Part shown: positions 1 to 5,683 of the stretch, in pieces
Layout of the letters: each line of letters opens with the position of its first letter
Position numbering within the stretch: position 1 is the stretch's first letter
Assembly (NCBI GenBank): GCA_028688175.1
Contig: JAQTYS010000167.1
Coordinates: forward strand, 1-5,937
DNA: 5,937 nt
Origin: Methanothrix sp.
GTDB lineage: Archaea; Halobacteriota; Methanosarcinia; Methanotrichales; Methanotrichaceae
Direction of reading: 5' to 3'
Notes under the pieces: model-generated
What the model saw: the letters and a program-made list of their open reading frames with translations, nothing else
Told to the model about the DNA's origin: nothing
The model's database searches: none
Program-made: the position numbers and the translations under genes

Positions 1-13
1 ATATGCCGACTGC

Positions 14-736
14 CTAGACCAGGGATTCCCATACTGCCTTTTGCAGCATGGCCACCACCGGCAGCCTGATGATCACCGCCAGCCTTTCGCCACCCATTGT
101 CCCAACCACAATAGAGGAGCGTTCGTCGGCAATCATAAGGCCGTCTATGCTGCTCTTTGAACCATCGATGACGTAGTCTCTAAAATACTTCTCTGCCCCT
201 TCTTTCATCTCCTGAACATCATAGCCCAGTCCATCGAACTTCTCCTTTTTATCGACCTTTATCCGTAGGCGTGCCACTCTCTTAAGCTCCGTCCTGTGAT
301 CAATCAAGAGGTCCGGGCAGCGGCAAAAAACTATCAGCTCCCTTTCAACTTTGCTCAGAAAATCACGAATGCGGTTTTTTATTCCCCAATCACTGCGAAC
401 GCACCATACCGGAGAGCTGCCATGGACCTCCAAATTGAGGCTTAAAAGCTCGTGAGTGGATCGGTCTATGGATGCCACCAGCTCATCTTTTAACCTTTTC
501 ATGACCCTATCCGGCTCAACGGCTCGATAGTAAGTTGGTGAGCCCTGCACAAACTCCACAAATCCTTTGCTTTCCAGATCTCTCAGGATGTCGTAAATCC
601 TGGTCCTGGGAACGGCGCTCAGTTCGTGCACCTCCCTGGCTGTGGCTTCTCCCATGCCTACCAGCGTGGCATATGCTTTGGCCTCATATTCTGTGAGTCC
701 CAGCCTTCGCAGTCCTTCGACAATTTCATCAAGCAT
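14..736 (-). CDS. TrmB-family winged-helix transcriptional regulator
   Basis: Probable DNA-binding transcriptional regulator of 240 residues. Residues 1-75 form a TrmB-type winged helix: LGLTEYEAKAYATLV opens the domain, VPRTRIYDILRDLESKGFV (about 42-60) is the recognition helix, and a short wing ends at TYYRAVEP. A helical, probably coiled-coil linker (about 76-104) leads to a C-terminal domain (about 108-240) with alternating strands (ERELIVFCRC, SSIVVGT, LAVIIRLP), resembling the effector/dimerisation half of short archaeal TrmB-like proteins. It is shorter than the classic sugar-binding TrmB (about 340 residues), so a maltose-type ligand should not be assumed. The start is supported by AGGTGAG five bases upstream. 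It is divergent from the COG1361/ABC operon, and inverted repeats lie between them, so I infer autoregulation plus control of that operon. The inducer is unknown. Confidence 0.9.
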   Translation of the reverse strand: MLDEIVEGLRRLGLTEYEAKAYATLVGMGEATAREVHELSAVPRTRIYDILRDLESKGFVEFVQGSPTYYRAVEPDRVMKRLKDELVASIDRSTHELLSLNLEVHGSSPVWCVRSDWGIKNRIRDFLSKVERELIVFCRCPDLLIDHRTELKRVARLRIKVDKKEKFDGLGYDVQEMKEGAEKYFRDYVIDGSKSSIDGLMIADERSSIVVGTMGGERLAVIIRLPVVAMLQKAVWESLV

Positions 737-756
737 TGTAACTCACCTAGTTACAA
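736..756. promoter_or_regulatory. Inverted repeat over the regulator's RBS, candidate operator
   Basis: A perfect 8-base inverted repeat, TTGTAACT and AGTTACAA, is separated by 5 bases (CACCT). It covers the ribosome binding site of the minus-strand regulator gene and touches its start codon. The size and symmetry suit a dimeric winged-helix protein, so it is a plausible autoregulatory operator; RNA made across it could also form a hairpin hiding the RBS. The symmetry is seen directly; its use as an operator is inferred. Confidence 0.5.
742..748 (-). promoter_or_regulatory. Ribosome binding site of the TrmB-family gene
   Basis: Read on the minus strand, this is AGGTGAG, five bases before the ATG at 736. 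It matches the AGGTGA-type sites seen upstream of other genes in this window and fixes the start. It lies inside the 736-756 inverted repeat, so access could be affected by RNA folding or protein binding. Confidence 0.7.
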
Positions 757-776
757 CAATGTTATATAGATTGTTG
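754..776. promoter_or_regulatory. Inverted repeat enclosing a TATA box, candidate operator
   Basis: CAACAAT and ATTGTTG form a perfect 7-base inverted repeat around a 9-base spacer, GTTATATAG, which is a TATA-like element. A regulator bound here would compete with TBP/TFB. The left arm overlaps the right arm of the neighbouring repeat (736-756) by three bases, so the two sites may be bound in alternation or cooperatively. Operator function is inferred. Confidence 0.5.
762..769 (+). promoter_or_regulatory. TATA box, likely promoter of the COG1361/ABC operon
   Basis: TTATATAG resembles an archaeal TATA box. Taking transcription to begin about 25 bases downstream puts the start near 791 and leaves a leader of roughly 40 bases before the ATG at 831, which is reasonable. 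The reverse complement is also TATA-like, but used on the minus strand it would start transcription near 740, inside or beyond the regulator's RBS. The plus-strand assignment is therefore better. Confidence 0.5.
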
Positions 777-830
777 CCAGAATATCACCGAGAGCATCCT
801 TGGCTGTGCATCCATTAGGGAGAAATTATA

Positions 831-1922
831 ATGGCATACAAATTTCGGGGAGATTCCATTTCATCTCTACTTGCTATTGCAGTGTGCATCTTTGCTCTGG
901 CACTGCTTTCTGCCTGCTTTGCGTCTGTAGAGGCCACTGAGGCCGGAGCGCCCATTCCACCGGAGGAATTTGGAGACGATTACTATAAGGTATACGGAAA
1001 ACCCAACCTCACCCTCTCTCTGGAGCAGGACCGCGTCTATCAGGGAGAGACTGCCTCTTTATTTTTGACGCTGACCAACCGGGGAAGGATTACCTCATTT
1101 CAGGTAAATGAAGAGCCTGCAGCCAACAAAAAGGAGGAAATCCTGGCGGCGCAAAAGGAGCAGGAACAAGAAAAGCTGAGGACTGTGGCGCAGGATGTTT
1201 CCGTCCTCCTTTTAGCCGAAAATAAGAGCGCCATAGACATAAAGCGGGCTGTGGCCTTTCCAGGCAGCATCCGGGAGGGCCAGACATCTGCCCGGCTGGA
1301 GTTTCCCATCGAGGTCTACAAGAATACCCGGCCTGGCTTGTACCGGATCTATGCGATAGCCAATTTTACCTACCAGAAGGATGTGGCGGTAAAAGGAGAT
1401 GAAGACCACCCGGAGAGCCCTGATGTCTTCTACTGGTACGATAGCATCAGCCAGGCAATTCCCATAACCCTGACGGTAGAGCGAAGGAGCGGGGCAGAGT
1501 TTGAGGTAATGGATGTCAGCCCCTCCGCTCTGGTGGCCGGCTCCGAGGATAACGTGATCCGGATTCTCATAAAGAACGTGGGCTATGATACGGCCAAAGA
1601 CCTGGTGGCCCGCCTCCGTCCCGAGAGCGGCATGTATGTCAGTGTGGACGAGTCGCCCATCAGGGCTTTGCCACCTGAGCAGGAAGCGGAGCTGATCTAC
1701 AAGATGGATGTCTCCAAGGATGCCGTGCCCGGCAAGAATTACCAACTCAAAATCCTCTTCGAGTTTTCTGATGGATACCGGGACGATCTCTCCGACTGGG
1801 AGAATGCCTATATCCAGGTTGAGCCGGAAAGCACAGGTAGATCGTGGTCCGCCCTGCTTATTATCATTATTATGCTGGCGGCAGCAGTTGTTGTGGTGGC
1901 AAAGAAAAGAGGCAAGATCTGA
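831..1922 (+). CDS. COG1361-like secreted, C-terminally anchored surface protein (ABC-2 partner)
   Basis: Extracytoplasmic protein of 363 residues with no enzymatic motif. Residues 10-35 form a hydrophobic signal segment; LSAC at 26-29 fits a lipobox, and VEA at 33-35 could instead be a signal peptidase I site. A first beta-rich domain (about 58-216) begins LTLSLEQDRVYQGETASLFL, like NEW3/COG1361 domains that open with a binding-partner strand and a 'G' turn, and carries a charged helical insertion rich in K, E and Q (about 95-122). A second CARDB-like domain (about 223-331) contains VSPSALVAGSEDNVIRILIK. Residues 339-357 are a transmembrane helix followed by KKRGKI, giving an outside-facing C-terminal anchor. 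AGGGAGA seven bases upstream supports the ATG. The ABC ATPase follows after 26 bases, so it is probably the surface partner of that transporter; its precise role is not known to me. Confidence 0.75.
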   Translation: MAYKFRGDSISSLLAIAVCIFALALLSACFASVEATEAGAPIPPEEFGDDYYKVYGKPNLTLSLEQDRVYQGETASLFLTLTNRGRITSFQVNEEPAANKKEEILAAQKEQEQEKLRTVAQDVSVLLLAENKSAIDIKRAVAFPGSIREGQTSARLEFPIEVYKNTRPGLYRIYAIANFTYQKDVAVKGDEDHPESPDVFYWYDSISQAIPITLTVERRSGAEFEVMDVSPSALVAGSEDNVIRILIKNVGYDTAKDLVARLRPESGMYVSVDESPIRALPPEQEAELIYKMDVSKDAVPGKNYQLKILFEFSDGYRDDLSDWENAYIQVEPESTGRSWSALLIIIIMLAAAVVVVAKKRGKI

Positions 1923-1935
1923 AAAGACGCATGAA

Positions 1936-1942
1936 AAGGTGA
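1936..1942 (+). promoter_or_regulatory. Ribosome binding site deciding a TTG start
   Basis: AAGGTGA lies six bases before the TTG at 1949. The in-frame triplet at 1940-1942 is a TGA stop, so the ATPase frame cannot extend further upstream. No in-frame ATG occurs until after the Walker A motif, which makes TTG the start. Confidence 0.75.
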
Positions 1943-1948
1943 ACGACG

Positions 1949-2854
1949 TTGAATCAGAAGCAACCGGCGATTTCTGCTCGGGGCGTGGTCAAGAGCTTCG
2001 GGCGGCAGCGCGTCCTGGACGGCCTTACCGTGGATATTCCCTCTGGTGTGACCTACTGTCTTCTCGGGCCTAATGGCTCAGGCAAGACCACCTTCATTCG
2101 CGCCGTCGTCCGGCTGCTGCGCCTGGATGGCGGAGAGATTTCCGTCTTAGGCAGACCCGTCTCAGAGGTAGGTAAGATCTACTCTCAGATAGGCTACATG
2201 ACCCAGCATAAAGCCCTCTATCCCGACCTGACGGTAGAGGAGAATATGCAGTTTTATGCCGGGCTGTATGGCCTCGATAAGCAGCTTCGAGAGGAGAGAC
2301 TGGAGGAGCTGCTGGAAATGGTCGACCTCCTGGAGCACCGCGGGCGCCTGGCCGGAGCGCTTTCGGGGGGCATGTACCAGAGGCTATCATTGGCCTGCAC
2401 ACTCATCCACCAACCCAGGCTGCTCTTGCTGGACGAGCCCACGGTGGGCGTTGATCCCCGCCTGCGCCAGACATTCTGGGATTACTTCGGCAGGCTGACG
2501 CGGGAGGGTAAGACGGTGCTCATCACCACTCACCTCATGGATGAGGCAGAGAAATGCCAGAGGGTGGGCTATATGCGTGCCGGAAGGATGGCGGCAGAGG
2601 GCAGCCCCGAGGAGATCTTGCGCCTGGCAGGGCTGCGGCCCCAGCTCAAACTGTGGCTGGCAGAGCCGCAGAAGGATGCAGCTCTTCTTCGAGCCCAGGG
2701 CTATGAAATTGAGATCGTTGATGGTGTCTTGCAGGTTCGCCTGGAGAGCCATGCCCAGATCAAAGATATCCTGGCAGTCGCCATGCCTCTGGACATGAGG
2801 CTCGCGGAGCCGCGGCTGGAAGAGGCCTTCTTGCGTCTCTCGGAGGCGGCATGA
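1949..2854 (+). CDS. ABC transporter ATP-binding protein (ABC-2 type)
   Basis: Cytoplasmic ATPase of 301 residues that powers the permease encoded next to it. All nucleotide-binding motifs are present and in order: Walker A GPNGSGKTT (40-48), Q-loop YMTQHK (Gln 86), signature LSGGMYQRL (138-146), Walker B LLLLDEP with catalytic Glu 163, D-loop VGVD (166-169) and switch His 195 in ITTHLMDEAE. Residues from about 230 form a C-terminal extension (KLWLAEP, then EPRLEEAFLRL), as in the drug- and polysaccharide-export ATPases of the CcmA/DrrA/NatA group. The start is TTG, set by an in-frame stop just upstream and a good AAGGTGA site. The last bases overlap the permease start by ATGA, so the two are translationally coupled. 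Membership of the family is near certain; the cargo is not identifiable. Confidence 0.95.
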   Translation: MNQKQPAISARGVVKSFGRQRVLDGLTVDIPSGVTYCLLGPNGSGKTTFIRAVVRLLRLDGGEISVLGRPVSEVGKIYSQIGYMTQHKALYPDLTVEENMQFYAGLYGLDKQLREERLEELLEMVDLLEHRGRLAGALSGGMYQRLSLACTLIHQPRLLLLDEPTVGVDPRLRQTFWDYFGRLTREGKTVLITTHLMDEAEKCQRVGYMRAGRMAAEGSPEEILRLAGLRPQLKLWLAEPQKDAALLRAQGYEIEIVDGVLQVRLESHAQIKDILAVAMPLDMRLAEPRLEEAFLRLSEAA

Positions 2855-3939
2855 GTCCCAGCCCGGCGCGGGCGGGGGTAGTGGCCCTGCGCGTCATCCG
2901 TCAGCTTAAGAGGGACCGGCGCACCATCGGCCTGATTGTCTTCGCTCCCATCGTTCTCATGACTCTCTTCGGCTATGCCCTATCCGGAGATATGAGCGGC
3001 GTAGCTCTGGGCCTGGTAGATGGGGGCGGCCACGCGGGACTGCGGGCGCACCTGGAATCGATAAAGGACTTTGATATCCTTCATTTGGGCTCACAGTCGG
3101 ATGCAGAACGGCTCATAGAGGAAGGTCGGCTGGACGGAGCCGTACTCCTGCGTCCCGGAGAGGTGCAGGTATTGCTGGATGCCAGCAGCCTGCAAATCTC
3201 GGGCGCCATTGCCGCGGCGGTGCAGGCGGGAGCGGCCAGGGAGTTGGCCGGGCAGGAGGCGGCCAGCCCACAGTTGAGTGCGGAAAGTTTCGTGGAAAGT
3301 TCCATCTTAACGCGCTACATCTTCGGCTATGACCTGGAGATGATGGATACGGTGGGCCCGGCCATTTTGGGCCTGGTGGTCTTTTTCTTCACCTTCATCA
3401 ACGCAGCCATCGCCTTCATCCGGGAGAGGTCGCAGGGAACTCTGGAGAAGTTCATGGTCTCGCCCCTCAGCCGGGTGGAGATGATATCCGGCTACGTTCT
3501 GGGTTTCTCTCTCTTCACCCTGCTACAATCGGCCACCACCCTATCAGTGGTCACCTTAGGTTTTGGAGTACCGCTAGAAGGAAGCGCTTTCACAGCTCTT
3601 GCCGTGGTCCTGCTCCTGGGCGCGGGCGCTCTGGTCCTGGGCTCCTTCTTCTCCAACTTCGCTCGCAGCGAATTTCAGGTGGTGCAGTTTATACCCCTCA
3701 TCATCACACCTCAGATCGTCCTCTGCGGCATCTGGTGGCCCCTGCAGTCCGTGCCCGAGTTCATCCGGCCCTTCTCCTACATGCTTCCTCTGACCTACGC
3801 CGCCCATGCCCTGCGAGAGGTGATGCTCAAGGGCGCTGGAGTCGCCGATATACTCTATCCCGATCTGCTGGCCCTGGGCGTATTCTTCCTGATCTTCTTT
3901 GCGGCGGCAACGCTCATGCTGAGGAGAGAGGTGGGATAG
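2851..3939 (+). CDS. ABC-2 type transporter permease
   Basis: Integral membrane subunit of 362 residues, the usual size for one ABC-2 permease that dimerises. The first membrane helix is at about 26-44. A large loop (45-165), probably outside the membrane and including a short alpha/beta fold (VALGLVDGGG, DGAVLL, EVQVLLD), follows, as in the YhhJ/NatB/DrrB-like ABC2_membrane_3 group. Five more helices lie near 170-189, 212-236, 246-265, 278-298 and 336-356. RERSQGTLEKFMVSPLSR (191-208) is the conserved cytoplasmic segment that contacts the ATPase, and SYMLPLTYAAHALREV (309-324) is the typical C-terminal family motif. GGAGG at 2842-2846 precedes the ATG by four bases. It works with the upstream ATPase, most likely as an exporter; substrate unknown. 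Confidence 0.93.
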   Translation: MSPSPARAGVVALRVIRQLKRDRRTIGLIVFAPIVLMTLFGYALSGDMSGVALGLVDGGGHAGLRAHLESIKDFDILHLGSQSDAERLIEEGRLDGAVLLRPGEVQVLLDASSLQISGAIAAAVQAGAARELAGQEAASPQLSAESFVESSILTRYIFGYDLEMMDTVGPAILGLVVFFFTFINAAIAFIRERSQGTLEKFMVSPLSRVEMISGYVLGFSLFTLLQSATTLSVVTLGFGVPLEGSAFTALAVVLLLGAGALVLGSFFSNFARSEFQVVQFIPLIITPQIVLCGIWWPLQSVPEFIRPFSYMLPLTYAAHALREVMLKGAGVADILYPDLLALGVFFLIFFAAATLMLRREVG

Positions 3940-3962
3940 AGTTAGGTTAGATGATAGCGAGC

Positions 3963-3979
3963 AAAGAAAAAAGAAAAAA
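3963..3979 (-). terminator. Oligo-T terminator of the OFA transporter gene
   Basis: Read on the minus strand, this is two runs of six T and one of three T separated by single C bases, starting 11 bases past the transporter's stop codon. Archaeal RNA polymerase can terminate at such T-tracts without a hairpin. No matching T-run serves the plus-strand ABC operon in this 50-base convergent gap. Confidence 0.65.
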
Positions 3980-3989
3980 TAGCTTTCAT

Positions 3990-5282
3990 TCAAGCCGGCT
4001 TCGGTGGTTTTACCATTACGAAGGCCACAACAATGCCGATTGCCGCCAGGACCGCCACATATGGGAAGACATTGACGTAGCCGCCCAATGTGTCCTTAGC
4101 AGCACCTGCCATTAAATTCCCAATGATGGCTCCAACACCGTATGCTGTGAAAACCAGGCCGTAGTTCCGGGCGTAGTCCTTGGTGCCGAAATAAGTTGCC
4201 GTAGCTGCCGGGGCAACGGCCAGCCAGCCGCCCAGACAGAGCCAGAGCGCTGCAAAGGCGATCGTGTACATCGTGATTGATGCAGGATTGGTGTACATCA
4301 GCAGGGAAGCCGCGATGATGATCACATAGGACAATATTGCCGTCCTGGGGGGCGTGAGCTTGTCTGTGAGAGTGCCGAATATTGGTCTGCCCACAGCATT
4401 GCAGAAGGCGAAGGGAAGCACCAGATTTGTCAATGCAACAGAGATATCAGCTTCGGCAATTCCTGCATTGGCTGCAACTTCCAGACCGGCGGGCTTGGCA
4501 ACACCTATGGCCATAAGTCCAGCCAGTGCACCAATCACATAGCAAATCCATAGACCATAGAACGCCTTGGTCTTGGACATCTCATCCCTCATGTAATCGC
4601 TCTTCTTTCCTCCAGCAGCGGCTACAGGCGGCTTCCAACCGGCAGGACACCATCCGGCAGGTGGGAAGGCCAGGAACATGGAAAGAACCACAATGAGGAT
4701 CAGAAAAGCTATGCCCAGGATCTTCATGGAAGCGAAAACTCCTCCGAAGCTCGCGGAGAGTATATCCGACATTTTGCCGGTGATGAACGCGGAGAAGCCG
4801 AAGCCCAGAAGGGTCAATCCTACCGCCAGCCCCCGCTTGTCAGGGAACCATCTGGCCGCAGTTGTAATGGGGCAATTATAGGCTATGCCCACACCAACGC
4901 CGGCAATAACTCCATACAGGATCATGAGCATCATCGGGGAAGTAGCCATGGACCCCAAGATCCAGCCCAGTCCGACGATAACGCCGCCCAGCATTCCCAC
5001 CTTTCTAGGTCCATATTTCTCAATGTATTTGCCCACCAACGGCATGGTTAAGGCAAAGAATGCCAGGGATGCGATATAAGGAAGCGACATCTCCATGGCG
5101 CTAACGGTTAATCCGAAGCCTCCGTCAGCAACGGGAGCAGTAAATATCTTTTTTAACGGAACGCTAATTATACTATAAGCATACACTGCACCAAGACAAA
5201 GCTCGATAATTGTTCCGATAATAATCAGCAGCCATCGCCCTGATTCAGGTGGCATGCCCAATATCTTCACATCATCTGCCAT
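3990..5282 (-). CDS. OFA-family major facilitator transporter (oxalate/formate antiporter-like)
   Basis: Twelve-helix membrane transporter for a small organic anion, 430 residues from the preferred start. ESGRWLLIIIGTIIELCLGAV at 13-33 is the typical OFA opening; GKYIEKYGPRKVG (84-96) is major facilitator motif A between helices 2 and 3, with a weaker copy, FGTLTDKLTPPR, at 302-313. The central loop carries PPAGWCPAGWKPP (207-219), then KTKAFYGLWICY (238-249), both usual in this family. Arg 299 in GRP may correspond to the substrate-contacting arginine of OxlT. The helix-11 stretch FTAYG (378-382) has Tyr where OxlT has, from memory, Lys 355. An ATG six codons upstream (5298-5300) gives 436 residues but has no ribosome binding site, whereas ATG 5280-5282 follows GAAGGTG by seven bases. 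Substrate is uncertain: formate, acetate or another monocarboxylate is plausible. Confidence 0.88.
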   Translation of the reverse strand: MADDVKILGMPPESGRWLLIIIGTIIELCLGAVYAYSIISVPLKKIFTAPVADGGFGLTVSAMEMSLPYIASLAFFALTMPLVGKYIEKYGPRKVGMLGGVIVGLGWILGSMATSPMMLMILYGVIAGVGVGIAYNCPITTAARWFPDKRGLAVGLTLLGFGFSAFITGKMSDILSASFGGVFASMKILGIAFLILIVVLSMFLAFPPAGWCPAGWKPPVAAAGGKKSDYMRDEMSKTKAFYGLWICYVIGALAGLMAIGVAKPAGLEVAANAGIAEADISVALTNLVLPFAFCNAVGRPIFGTLTDKLTPPRTAILSYVIIIAASLLMYTNPASITMYTIAFAALWLCLGGWLAVAPAATATYFGTKDYARNYGLVFTAYGVGAIIGNLMAGAAKDTLGGYVNVFPYVAVLAAIGIVVAFVMVKPPKPA

Positions 5283-5289
5283 AAGTACA

Positions 5290-5296
5290 CACCTTC
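5290..5296 (-). promoter_or_regulatory. Ribosome binding site deciding the OFA transporter start
   Basis: Minus-strand GAAGGTG lies seven bases before the ATG at 5280-5282. The farther upstream in-frame ATG at 5298-5300 would have this site inside its coding sequence and no comparable site of its own, so the shorter protein is preferred. Confidence 0.65.
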
Positions 5297-5346
5297 GCAT
5301 ATCAGAGTATTCTCAATCAGTACATAGAAATAATATAAGCTTGTGA

Positions 5347-5354
5347 GTATAAAT
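5347..5354 (-). promoter_or_regulatory. TATA-like box, candidate promoter of the OFA transporter gene
   Basis: On the minus strand this reads ATTTATAC, preceded by the purine-rich ACTAAA. Transcription would begin near 5324, giving a leader of about 40 bases. A second candidate, CTTATATTA at 5331-5339, would give a leader of about 25 bases. The sequence does not decide between them. Confidence 0.4.
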
Positions 5355-5442
5355 TTTAGTCAACTTGATTTAATTAATCCCTCCTTATCTCCTCCCAGAC
5401 CCTTGAAGATTATTCAATGGCTTGGACCTAATTTCGTTCCTC

Positions 5443-5454
5443 ATATATTTAAAT
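5443..5454 (+). promoter_or_regulatory. TATA-like box, possible promoter toward the carbonic anhydrase
   Basis: ATATATTTAAAT is the best TATA-like sequence in the region. It is nearly symmetrical, so direction is not fixed by the motif. Used on the plus strand it would start RNA near 5475 and give a leader of about 210 bases before the ATG at 5684. No equally good box lies closer to that gene. Confidence 0.3.
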
Positions 5455-5555
5455 TTGGCGGCAATTATCGGGATTATAGATTATAATATTACACATATCG
5501 CAAAAATACTGAACTCAATTTACATTCGTATTCGATGTACATCTCACCAATCCAA

Positions 5556-5618
5556 AAAAGCGGCCTTGATTTTGGAGATATTATCTATCGCTATCGACAA
5601 TAGTTAATAGGCCGTTTT
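5556..5618 (+). repeat. Imperfect inverted repeat, possible leader hairpin
   Basis: AAAA(G)CGGCC at 5556-5565 can pair with GGCCGTTTT at 5610-5618, leaving one bulged G. The enclosed AT-rich segment includes CTATCG repeated in tandem (5585-5590, 5591-5596), which can pair in part with CAATAG at 5598-5603. If transcribed in the carbonic anhydrase leader it could fold. The pairing is seen by eye only; no energy was calculated. Confidence 0.3.
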
Positions 5619-5670
5619 CAAACCATCGTTAATGGCAATCTCTTTTAAGGTGAATGAAGAATAACCGAAG

Positions 5671-5677
5671 AGGTGGT
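5671..5677 (+). promoter_or_regulatory. Ribosome binding site of the gamma carbonic anhydrase gene
   Basis: AGGTGGT lies six bases before the ATG at 5684. Another AGGTGA at 5648-5653 directly abuts an in-frame ATG at 5654, too close to serve it well, so 5684 is the preferred start. Confidence 0.6.
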
Positions 5678-5683
5678 GCTAAT

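Larger units (their letters stand above)
5301..5683. other. AT-rich divergent intergenic region without a convincing gene
   Basis: This stretch of about 380 bases separates the OFA transporter from the carbonic anhydrase and is clearly more AT-rich than the flanking genes. It holds TATA-like boxes for the transporter (5331-5354), a strong TATA-like motif at 5443-5454, an imperfect inverted repeat at 5556-5618 and a small inverted repeat at 5623-5635. The one open frame of about 60 codons (5422-5607, plus) starts at TTG with no ribosome binding site, and I do not accept it as a gene. It probably carries the promoters of both flanking genes and perhaps a long leader. Confidence 0.6.

Noticed and set aside
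1212..1745. Open frame of 177 codons on the minus strand
   Set aside because: It lies wholly inside the surface protein gene on the other strand, which has a signal segment, beta domains and a membrane anchor; the opposite frame shows no recognisable domain.
3940..3962. Repeated GTTAG in the convergent gap as a terminator or site for the plus-strand operon
   Set aside because: Only two five-base copies, no T-run on the plus strand and no convincing stem; too little to call.
3574..3993. Open frame of 139 codons on the minus strand spanning the convergent gap
   Set aside because: It overlaps the permease's conserved C-terminal helices and the oligo-T terminator, and its composition is that of an antisense shadow.
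5298..5300. Upstream ATG as the start of the OFA transporter
   Set aside because: No ribosome binding site precedes it, and its first codons overlap the GAAGGTG site that properly serves the ATG at 5280-5282.
5422..5607. Open frame of 61 codons on the plus strand with a hydrophobic N-terminal half
   Set aside because: It starts at TTG with no ribosome binding site, lies in AT-rich intergenic DNA, its codon use differs from all neighbours, and it overlaps the likely TATA box.
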